Shown: in pieces, positions 1 through 5,932 of the stretch
Layout: every line of letters starts with the position of its first letter
How positions within the stretch are numbered: the first letter of the stretch is position 1
Assembly: GCA_003221085.1 (NCBI GenBank)
Contig: QHUD01000203.1
Span: 1-15,874 of the forward strand
From: Gemmatimonadota bacterium
GTDB taxonomy: Bacteria > Gemmatimonadota > Gemmatimonadetes > Gemmatimonadales > GWC2-71-9
Length of the DNA: 15,874 bases
Direction of reading: 5' to 3'
Translations under genes and position numbers: made by a program
Notes under the pieces: model-generated
What the model was told of the DNA's origin: nothing
Database searches by the model: none
The model's input: the letters and a program-made list of their open reading frames with translations, nothing else

Positions 1-56
1 GCGACGAGCACCATGCAGGCCACGAACGGCGGAATCATCAGCTGGAGACCACTCAT
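1..56 (-). CDS. Metal ABC transporter permease, N-terminal fragment (ABC-3 family)
   Basis: Only the first 18 codons lie in the window; the rest is past the left edge. The ATG at 56-54 is followed by MSGLQLMIPPFVACMVLV, a short amphipathic start running into a hydrophobic helix with the PPF-x-A-C pattern that I associate with the amino terminus of ZnuB/TroC-type (ABC-3) permeases. A strong ribosome binding site, GGGGAGG on the minus strand, lies 4 bases upstream, so the start is well supported. The gene follows the stop of the metal-binding protein gene by 19 bases, which is the usual binding-protein/permease pairing. The permease would form the inner-membrane channel for the metal delivered by that protein. 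The assignment rests on 18 residues plus context, so it could be another membrane protein. The ATPase partner is not in the window. Confidence 0.6.
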   Translation of the reverse strand, partial: MSGLQLMIPPFVACMVLV

Positions 57-60
57 CTCG

Positions 61-67
61 CCTCCCC
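61..67 (-). promoter_or_regulatory. Ribosome binding site for the permease fragment
   Basis: The minus strand reads GGGGAGG here, 4 bases before the ATG at 56-54. It is one of the clearest Shine-Dalgarno matches in the window and supports calling the 18-codon fragment a real gene start. Confidence 0.65.
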
Positions 68-75
68 GTTGTCAG

Positions 76-1134
76 TCAGTTGGCCGTGGCGGTGCCCGTG
101 CCGAACGCGCGTGCCAGCTCCGAAATCCACAGATTCATGAGGTCGGAGTAGGTATTGATCCCCGCCTGGCCGCCGGTGTTGGACGGCACAATCGCGGCCT
201 TCGCGCCCGTCTTCTGCGCCACTTCCATGACCTGGTTGCGGTCGTAGTAGTTCGTGGAGAGGAGGACTTGAATGTGTTGCGTCCGCATTTCGTTGATCAC
301 CTCCAGCACGTGCCCGGGAGTGGGTGGGATTCCGGGCTTCGGCTCGATGTAATCCACGCACGGGAGGTCGTACTCTCGGGAGAAGTAGTCCCACTCCTTG
401 TGATAGCAGGCGACCGGCTTTCCGCGAAACGGCATCGCCTCCTTGAGCCACCCGCCCAGCCGGTTGAGTAGCGGTGCACCCTGGTACTGCTTCGTCTTCA
501 AGAAGTCGAACAACTTGCCCTGCCGGTCCAGGTCGGCGAGCGTCGGGCCGCTCAGGAGCTTCACGAGCTCGTCGCCGAACAACGCCTGGTAGATGCGCTC
601 CTCGAAGTCCCTCTCCCGCTGCGTGAAATAATCGTCGTTCTGGGGCGAGACCCGCTTCAGGCCGGTCAGGATGTTGCGGGCGATCTGGACTGCATTGAGC
701 GGGCTGGTCCAGATGTGCGGGTTGCCGTACACGTGGATGTCGCCCTGGGCGCGGGAATAGCTCGTCGGCACGTCGAGCAGGTCGATCCCGGCGTAGGCCG
801 CGACATAGCCCGGTCCGCCCTCCGTGACCTTGGGATTGTTCGCCTTGTCGAGCAGCGCCGGTACCCACAGCTCGAGGTCGAGACCCGTCGTGACGAACAC
901 GTCGGCTTGACCCAGCAGCGGTACGAAGCTCGGCTTGGGCTGGACGTAGTGTGGGTTTTCGTCGCCGGTGGCGATGGAGTTGACGATGCCTCGGTCGCCG
1001 ACGATTTCGCGAGCGATGGCGCCGTACGTCGTGAGCGACGTGACGACTTTGACCTTGTCCGCGACCGGCGCCCGGACGGGCGGCGGTGTCACCAGGACGG
1101 GGAGGGCAACCAGCAGTGCAGTGAGTCGACGCAT
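76..1134 (-). CDS. Periplasmic zinc-type metal-binding protein of an ABC transporter (TroA/ZnuA superfamily)
   Basis: A 352-residue cluster A-I type solute-binding protein that should capture a divalent metal in the periplasm and pass it to the downstream permease. The start is taken at the ATG 1134-1132. It begins a signal peptide (MRRLTALLVALPVLV) and sits one base after the stop of the preceding porin-like gene; a TTG ten codons upstream is less likely because it would precede the signal peptide. Likely metal ligands by family pattern are His62 (in ENPHYVQP), His140 (in GNPHIW), His245 (in CYHKEWDYF) and Asp298 (in NYYDRNQ). A His at the third site is typical of zinc rather than manganese proteins, which carry Glu there. 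The EPKPG segment follows as expected. No His-rich loop is present, and about 50 residues between the second and third ligands look like an insertion. Zinc is inferred; other metals are possible. Confidence 0.9.
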   Translation of the reverse strand: MRRLTALLVALPVLVTPPPVRAPVADKVKVVTSLTTYGAIAREIVGDRGIVNSIATGDENPHYVQPKPSFVPLLGQADVFVTTGLDLELWVPALLDKANNPKVTEGGPGYVAAYAGIDLLDVPTSYSRAQGDIHVYGNPHIWTSPLNAVQIARNILTGLKRVSPQNDDYFTQRERDFEERIYQALFGDELVKLLSGPTLADLDRQGKLFDFLKTKQYQGAPLLNRLGGWLKEAMPFRGKPVACYHKEWDYFSREYDLPCVDYIEPKPGIPPTPGHVLEVINEMRTQHIQVLLSTNYYDRNQVMEVAQKTGAKAAIVPSNTGGQAGINTYSDLMNLWISELARAFGTGTATAN

Positions 1135-1135
1135 G

Positions 1136-2392
1136 TCAGTAGGTCTCGTGTTTGTGTGGTCCAATCGCCCAAACAGCCTGCAGGGCGAACTGGTTCGTGG
1201 CGTTCAAGCCCGCGGTCTTGGCCCAGGTATACTGCCCCCGTAGCTCCACCCACTCGCTCTGCCACAGCGTGAGCGAGGGGATCACTTGCCGCGTGATAAC
1301 TCCGAAGAGCGGGTCTTCGACGTAATCGTATCGCGCTCCGGCGATCCAACGCTGGCCGAGCTTGTAGGTGGTCCCGGCGTACCAACCGAGCCGTGTCGTG
1401 CCGGCGCCGGCGTACTCTTTGCGAAGCGCGTACAGCTCGCCGCGCAGCGTCCACTCCCGATACAGCGCCTCGGCCGGCGGCCGCCATGTGAGGCGGAAGT
1501 CGATGCCGCCCACCTTGGTACGAAGGCTCGAGTCTGGGTTTGTACCGTACAGCGCCGTGCCGCCGACCTGGGCGTAGGTCGAGCGCGTCAGTTGCCAGAA
1601 ATTGAGCAGGTGAATGAGATACGTCGGCCGGCCGCTGCTGCCGAACAGCTCGCCGTCGCTCTCGCTCCGGGTCAGCTGGGCCGTCAGCTCGTGCACGCCG
1701 AGCCCCCCGAAGGCGCGGTACAGCGAGATCCCCGTTCCCGCGAGCCCGTCTTCACCCAGATAAGCCCGCAACGCGAGCGGGTACTCGGTCTCCGGGAGCG
1801 CGTGCAGGTGCCAGCGGTTCAACTCGCCGAACTGCTGGCGGAATTTGCCGATGTCGAAGCGGATCCGCCCCGGCAGGCCGGTCCAGTACGCATACCCTTC
1901 CTCGATGCTGACATTGCCGTTCTCGAAGCTCACGAAAATCTTGGTGCTCGAGTAGGGATCGAGTGGCGACTGGAATCCCACCTCGAACTCGCGCGCATCG
2001 AAGTTGTCCCGCTGCACCCCCGGCGTGTAGCCATAGGCCCGAACGTCGCCGGTCGCGCTGATCTCGGGGTTCAGTTGCGGCTGGCTGCGTTCGCGTCCGA
2101 CGAACTTCGTGCGGCCAGCGGTGTCGCCCCGGATTCTGCTGGTGTCGGTGCCCGCCGCGGCCGCGGCGGCGGCGCGCAGCGCGGCGAGCGACGTGTCGGC
2201 CGCCGGCTCGGCGGCCGCCGGGCGATGAGCGACCTGCGCCCGCACGCTGTCGAGTCGCGCCTTGAGCGCCCGAACCTCCGCGGCGAGCGAATCCACCCGA
2301 CGCTGCTCCGCCGGTTGCTGGGCGGACGCCGGAGCGGCCAACGCGAGCACGAGGGCGAGCGCAGCCACGACGGCATCTTGATGTCGAGTCAT
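1136..2392 (-). CDS. Outer-membrane porin-like beta-barrel protein with coiled-coil N-terminus, linked to metal uptake
   Basis: A protein of 418 residues from the ATG at 2392-2390, preceded by GGGAG about 10 bases upstream. A TTG ten codons earlier is open but would bury the signal peptide. Residues 1-24 form a signal peptide ending APASA, followed by a heptad-like segment (VDSLAAEVRALKARLDSV), an Ala-rich linker, then a long region of alternating polar and aromatic strands with the look of a barrel (for example RFDIGKFRQQFGEL, WIAGARYDYVEDPLFG). The chain ends GPHKHETY, a His-containing tail after the last strand. I recall porin-like proteins of metal-regulated proteobacterial loci ending in similar Gly-Ala-His tails, which is a memory-based comparison. 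Its stop is one base before the metal-binding protein start, so the two are surely co-transcribed. The probable role is metal passage across the outer membrane. The barrel is inferred from sequence pattern only. Confidence 0.7.
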   Translation of the reverse strand: MTRHQDAVVAALALVLALAAPASAQQPAEQRRVDSLAAEVRALKARLDSVRAQVAHRPAAAEPAADTSLAALRAAAAAAAGTDTSRIRGDTAGRTKFVGRERSQPQLNPEISATGDVRAYGYTPGVQRDNFDAREFEVGFQSPLDPYSSTKIFVSFENGNVSIEEGYAYWTGLPGRIRFDIGKFRQQFGELNRWHLHALPETEYPLALRAYLGEDGLAGTGISLYRAFGGLGVHELTAQLTRSESDGELFGSSGRPTYLIHLLNFWQLTRSTYAQVGGTALYGTNPDSSLRTKVGGIDFRLTWRPPAEALYREWTLRGELYALRKEYAGAGTTRLGWYAGTTYKLGQRWIAGARYDYVEDPLFGVITRQVIPSLTLWQSEWVELRGQYTWAKTAGLNATNQFALQAVWAIGPHKHETY

Positions 2393-2430
2393 GCTGGAGA
2401 ATCTCCCGTTCCGTTGTTCCAAGCAGGCGT

Positions 2431-2479
2431 CCCGCCCGGGGGGCGGGCACGCGTGGTCGGCGGGCCGGCATTGCCGGCC
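2431..2479. repeat. Two GC-rich inverted repeats in the gap between the small Cys/His gene and the porin-like gene
   Basis: The 96-base gap 2393-2488 holds two perfect short palindromes: CCCGCCC/GGGCGGG (2431-2437 and 2441-2447, 3-base loop) and GGCCGGCA/TGCCGGCC (2463-2470 and 2472-2479, in practice a 6-bp stem with a 5-base loop). Neither is followed by a T-run in the minus direction, so they do not look like standard Rho-independent terminators. They could act as mRNA stabilisers or processing sites that set the ratio of upstream to downstream gene products. I saw no AT-rich Zur-type dyad in the gap. Confidence 0.5.
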
Positions 2480-2488
2480 GCCATTAGG

Positions 2489-2842
2489 CTAGGAACGAGA
2501 AGCGGGAGGAGCTCGAGGTGGGGCGGTGGGGTGTTCCGGGCGGCACAGCGGCGCCGCGTCGACCTCGCCGGGGCGTGGCTCGACGGTCGCGGCCAGCCGG
2601 TCCTGCGTCCGCACCTGCTGCGACGACCCCTGCGAGCCGGCGAATTGGCACAGCGGGCAGCGCAGGCCGTCGTGCAGCGCGACGCACCCGGCCCCATGTT
2701 GCGCCTCGATGTGCGCCGGCGCGCTGAGCCGCTCCGACGCGTGCGCCAGCGGCACCGCGCCGCCGGCCAGCCCCTGCAGCACCAGGAGTAGCGCGGCGAG
2801 TCGCCGGGTCCAGCGGTTGGGTGTCGTCGTCAGTGCGATCAC
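2489..2842 (-). CDS. Small secreted Cys/His-rich protein of unknown function (putative metal-related)
   Basis: A 117-residue protein starting with GTG at 2842-2840. The GTG overlaps the stop of nfo by four bases (GTGA), so translation is probably coupled. Residues 1-35 form a signal peptide (basic RRWT-type n-region, LAALLLVLQGLAGG core, cleavage near PLAHA). The mature part has the pattern H44-x4-H49-x3-C53-x3-H57-x4-C62-x2-C65, including CPLC, which could bind a metal or form disulphides, followed by a Pro/Arg-rich tail with C100 and H104. I do not recognise a named family; it recalls the small periplasmic His/Cys proteins grouped as DUF2946, but I cannot confirm that. It is followed by the porin-like and metal-binding genes, so a periplasmic metal-handling or sensing role is an inference from position. 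The Pro-rich end is the least certain part of the reading frame. Confidence 0.6.
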   Translation of the reverse strand: MIALTTTPNRWTRRLAALLLVLQGLAGGAVPLAHASERLSAPAHIEAQHGAGCVALHDGLRCPLCQFAGSQGSSQQVRTQDRLAATVEPRPGEVDAAPLCRPEHPTAPPRAPPASRS

Positions 2843-3744
2843 GCCCTGCCTACGGTTTGTGCGGTGCGACCGTTGGGGCGACCGCCGCGCGCATAGGCGC
2901 GGAGCCGCCGGAGCATCCGCCGGTCGTGACGGATGGGATCGTCGCCCTTCGGCGTCTCGATAATCTTAATCACCGGCGCGAGCCGCGGGTCCCGCATGAT
3001 GCGCCGGAACGGCTCCGGCCCGATCGTGCCTTCGCCGATCCACTGGTGGCGGTCGAGCCGGGACCCGAGCCCGCCCTTGGAGTCGTTGAGGTGCAAGCAC
3101 TTGAGATGCGTGAGCCCTACCTCCCGCTCGAACTGCTCCCACACCTCCTCCAGCGCCGTGGCCACATCGTACCCGGCGGCATGTAGATGTGCCGTGTCGA
3201 GGCAGAACCCCACTCGAGCCTGCACCCCCGTGGGCAGCGCGTCCCGGAGCGCCCGCAGCTCCTCGAACGTGCTCCCGAGCGCCGTGCCCGCGCCCGCTGT
3301 TCCTTCGATCAACAAGCCCACCTCCCCGGGGACCGCCGCCAGACACTGGGCGTACCCGCGGGCGTTGCGTGCGAGCCCGTCGGCCCGATCGTCGATATAG
3401 TTGCCGGGGTGCGACACGACCCAGGGGATCCCGAGTGCTCGGCACCGGACGAGCTCGCCGGTAAACGCCGCCACGCTTCTCTCGCGCAACGTCTCATCGG
3501 GTGACGCGAGGTTGATGAGGTAGCTATCGTGCGAGACCACCGCCCGGATTCCGCTCGCGGCGAGCGACGAGCGAAAGGCCGCGATGGCGGCGTCCCCGAG
3601 CGTCGGCTCGCGCCACTGGTTGGGCGTCTTGGTGAAGACCTGGATCGCCGTCGCCCCGATCGCTGCTCCACGTGCGGGCGCCTCCGCCACGCCGCCCTGC
3701 GTCGACACGTGGGCGCCCAGGAGGTCGTCAGGTTGGCGCTTCAC
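2839..3744 (-). CDS. nfo: Deoxyribonuclease IV (apurinic/apyrimidinic endonuclease, Nfo family)
   Basis: A 301-residue TIM-barrel enzyme that cuts DNA 5' to abasic sites in base excision repair using a trinuclear zinc centre. All nine family ligands are visible: H72 (SHDSYLINLASP), H112 (SHPGN), E147 (LLIEGTAGAG), D183 and H186 (CLDTAHLHAAGYD), H218 (HLNDSKGGLGS), D231 and H233 (DRHQWIGEGTIG) and E263 (IIETPKGD). Two small departures are GT in place of the common NT after E147 and HPGNY in place of HPGSH. Length is near the family norm, and an Arg-rich tail follows. The start is GTG at 3744, overlapping the pcm stop by four bases, and the 3' end overlaps the next gene in the same way. Intact ligands make an active enzyme very likely. 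Confidence 0.96.
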   Translation of the reverse strand: MKRQPDDLLGAHVSTQGGVAEAPARGAAIGATAIQVFTKTPNQWREPTLGDAAIAAFRSSLAASGIRAVVSHDSYLINLASPDETLRERSVAAFTGELVRCRALGIPWVVSHPGNYIDDRADGLARNARGYAQCLAAVPGEVGLLIEGTAGAGTALGSTFEELRALRDALPTGVQARVGFCLDTAHLHAAGYDVATALEEVWEQFEREVGLTHLKCLHLNDSKGGLGSRLDRHQWIGEGTIGPEPFRRIMRDPRLAPVIKIIETPKGDDPIRHDRRMLRRLRAYARGGRPNGRTAQTVGRA

Positions 3745-4412
3745 GTCCAGGGCTCCTCGGTAAACGCGAGTCGGGAGATGAGCGGCACGAACCGCACGCC
3801 GCCAGCCCGTCGCTCCACGAGCCCAGCGGGGCCGCGTTGGAGAATGATCAGCTCCTGCGCCGCGAGGTCACCGATCGGGATCACGAGCCGGCCGCCGGGG
3901 GCGAGCTGCTCCGTGAGCGGCGTGGGGACACCGGGTGCGGCGGCGGTCACGATGATGCCCTGGAACGGCGCGCACTCGGGCCAACCGGCCGCGCCGTCGC
4001 CCAGCCGGGTCTCGATGTTCGTGAGGCCCAGTCGACGGAATCGCTCCTCCGCCTCGACCAGCAGGTCGGGCAGGCGCTCAATCGTGTAGACGCGCCCGGC
4101 GAGGCGCGCCAGGATCGCCGTCTGGTAGCCGGAGCCGGTGCCGATCTCGAGCACGCGGTCCCGGCGCCGCGGGGCGAGCGCCTCGGTCATCAACGCCACA
4201 ATCAGCGGCTGGGAGATCGTCTGCCCGCTCCCGATCGGCAGCGGGGCGTCGTCGTAGGCCTCGCGCGCGAGGTGCGGCGGGAGGAACCATTCGCGTGGCA
4301 CCCATGCCATCGCGGCGAGCACGCGGCAGTCGCGGATCCCGCGGGCCGCAAGCTGCCGCGCCACCATGCGGCGCCGTTGGCGGCGTGTCTCAGGCGCCCG
4401 ACCGCGCACCAA
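3741..4412 (-). CDS. pcm: Protein-L-isoaspartate O-methyltransferase
   Basis: A SAM-dependent methyltransferase that repairs isoaspartyl damage in aged proteins. In the 223-residue reading, the substrate region PLPIGSGQTISQP (58-70) precedes the SAM-binding motif I VLEIGTGSGYQTA (87-99). The acidic end of strand 2 (YTIERLPDL), the motif RLGDGAAGWPECAPF and LAPGGRLVIPIG follow in order. The C-terminal VRFVPLIS closes the fold. The start is uncertain: TTG at 4412 or GTG at 4409 give an Arg-rich leader, whereas the ATG at 4367-4365 gives a 208-residue protein beginning MVARQLAARGIRD, which is how many homologues begin. It is the first gene of the leftward unit and probably uses a promoter in 4413-4483. 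Its stop overlaps the nfo GTG by four bases, pairing protein repair with DNA repair. Confidence 0.95.
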   Translation of the reverse strand: MVRGRAPETRRQRRRMVARQLAARGIRDCRVLAAMAWVPREWFLPPHLAREAYDDAPLPIGSGQTISQPLIVALMTEALAPRRRDRVLEIGTGSGYQTAILARLAGRVYTIERLPDLLVEAEERFRRLGLTNIETRLGDGAAGWPECAPFQGIIVTAAAPGVPTPLTEQLAPGGRLVIPIGDLAAQELIILQRGPAGLVERRAGGVRFVPLISRLAFTEEPWT

Positions 4413-4483
4413 CCGCTCTCCGCGGTTGCCGTCCCATAGGGTGAACTATAGCTTGAACACCCTTCATCGTGCGGTGAGGACCG
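4413..4483. promoter_or_regulatory. Divergent intergenic spacer, likely promoters for pcm and for the GGDEF gene
   Basis: This 71-base spacer separates the two divergent transcription starts of the window. It holds its most AT-rich patch around 4444-4457 (AACTATAGCTTGAA), which gives a TATAGT-like -10 element on the minus strand and a TATAGC-like one on the plus strand. A TTGCCG at 4426-4431 resembles a -35 for the plus strand, but the spacing of 15 bases is short. GAGGA at 4476-4480 is a Shine-Dalgarno for the plus-strand gene. No clear operator dyad was seen, and exact promoter positions are not established. Confidence 0.4.
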
Positions 4484-5932
4484 TTGCCGGACCAACCCAA
4501 GCACCGAATCCTGCTCGTCGGCGACGCCGCGACGCGGCCTGACGGACTCGAGCGGTTTCTGGTGCGAGGCGGCTTCCAGGTCACCGAGGCGGCCTATCCG
4601 CCGGCTGGCCACGACCGGCCGGAACAGCAGCCTCCCGATCTTCTCATCCTCTCCATCGCCGCCCAAGCAGCGGGGCTGGCGGATGCGGTGCGCGACCTGG
4701 CGACCGCCGCGCGCTTCGCGGGCGCCCCGGTCATCGTCCTGGTGGCGGACGGCGGGGCGGACGCCGTTGCCGACGCGCTCCAGGCGGGGGCGCAGGACGC
4801 GATGGCGAGCCCCGTCCACTTCGGCGAGCTGCGCGCCCGCATCGACGCCGATCTGCGCCTGCGCCACGAGCTGAGCGAGGCCCAGGACGCGCTGCGGACC
4901 CGCGATCTGCTGTTCGACATCTTTCAGGAAGTCTCCGCCGCCCTGCGCGCCGACGAAATCTTCCAGACCCTGGTCCGCCGTGTCGGGCATGCGTTCGGGC
5001 TGACCCATTGCTCGTTCGTGCTCACGGCCCCGGGAGACGACAAAGGACGCGTCGTCGCGGTGTACGAGAACCCGGGGATCCGCGACCTGCGGGTCGAGCT
5101 GGAGCGCTACCCGGAGATTCAAGAAGCGATCCGCACCGAGCGACCCGTGTTCATTCCGGATGTGCACGAGCACCCGCTCTTTGAAGCGATTCGGCGGCGC
5201 TGGATGCAGCAGCGGATCGACGTCAACGTGCAGTCGGCCGTGGCGCTCCCGGTGTTCGTCCAAGGCCGCGCCGCCGGGGTGTTCTTCCTGCGAACCGTGC
5301 AGGGCGATCCCGAGCTTCGCCCGCGGGACGTAGCATTCGCCAATACGATCGCCCAGGCCGCGGCGCGGGTGCTGGAGAACGAGGAGCGCCGGGCAGCCAT
5401 CTATCGACGGCAGATCAGCGCCGGCGTCACCGACGTGCTCACGGGGTGCGCCAGCCTCGACGCGCTGGACCGCCGCCTGCGCGACGAGTTCGAGCGCGCC
5501 CGGCGCTATTCCCTGCGCTTCGCGCTGGTGGTGATCGATGTGGACCGGCTGCGGGACATCAACGAGCGGCTGGGTCAGCCGGCGGGCGACCGCGTGCTCG
5601 CGGAGATCGGCGCTATGATGCAACGCGAGATTCGTGCGCCCGACTTCGTGGCCCGCTACGGCGGCGACGAGTTCGCGCTGGTGCTTCCGGAGACCGACGC
5701 CCAGGGCGGTCGGCACTTCGTGGAGCGCCTGCGGCAGGTGCTGGCGCGCCATACCTTCCCCGACCTTCCGCGGGGACAGGTGCCGAGCCTTACCGCGGGC
5801 GTCGTCGCGTTCCCGCACGCGGAGGTGCTGCGGCCCGAGGATCTGTTCACGCAGGTCGAGGCGGCGCTGGAGCGGGGCAAGAAGGGCGAACCGGACCGGA
5901 TCGGCGTCAGCGGCGCGTCTTCAGCCAGTTGA
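4484..5932 (+). CDS. Diguanylate cyclase with degenerate receiver, GAF and GGDEF domains
   Basis: A 482-residue soluble protein that should make cyclic di-GMP from GTP. Residues 7-122 have the response-regulator fold (HRILLVGD, PVIVLVAD) but the phospho-acceptor position is Ser57 (PDLLILS) and the conserved Lys position is Ser109 (MASP), so this is a pseudo-receiver. Residues about 138-300 fit a GAF sensor, preceded by a helical linker (LRHELSEAQDALRTRD). The GGDEF domain covers about 315-470, with IDVDRLRDIN for metal and guanine contacts and the intact GGDEF at 393-397. RAPD at 384-387 forms an RxxD inhibitory site five residues ahead, so product feedback is likely. The usual GH before AGD is GQ. 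The start is TTG at 4484, three bases after GAGGA. This is the only plus-strand gene, and its last 26 bases overlap the EnvC-like gene. Confidence 0.92.
   Translation: MPDQPKHRILLVGDAATRPDGLERFLVRGGFQVTEAAYPPAGHDRPEQQPPDLLILSIAAQAAGLADAVRDLATAARFAGAPVIVLVADGGADAVADALQAGAQDAMASPVHFGELRARIDADLRLRHELSEAQDALRTRDLLFDIFQEVSAALRADEIFQTLVRRVGHAFGLTHCSFVLTAPGDDKGRVVAVYENPGIRDLRVELERYPEIQEAIRTERPVFIPDVHEHPLFEAIRRRWMQQRIDVNVQSAVALPVFVQGRAAGVFFLRTVQGDPELRPRDVAFANTIAQAAARVLENEERRAAIYRRQISAGVTDVLTGCASLDALDRRLRDEFERARRYSLRFALVVIDVDRLRDINERLGQPAGDRVLAEIGAMMQREIRAPDFVARYGGDEFALVLPETDAQGGRHFVERLRQVLARHTFPDLPRGQVPSLTAGVVAFPHAEVLRPEDLFTQVEAALERGKKGEPDRIGVSGASSAS

Noticed and set aside
2431..2479. Rho-independent terminator
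   Set aside because: The stems are strong but no T-run follows in the minus direction, so I list them only as inverted repeats.
2393..2488. Zur operator ahead of the metal genes
   Set aside because: No AT-rich palindrome resembling known Zur boxes is present in this gap or in 4413-4483.
1286..2791. 501-codon open frame on the plus strand opposite the porin-like gene
   Set aside because: Composition is that of an antisense shadow in high-GC DNA (Arg/Ala/Pro-rich, no domain), and it crosses an intergenic gap and two genes.
4202..5818. 538-codon open frame on the minus strand opposite the GGDEF gene
   Set aside because: It has no recognisable motif, is very rich in His, Arg and Gly, and covers both the pcm gene and the intergenic promoter region.
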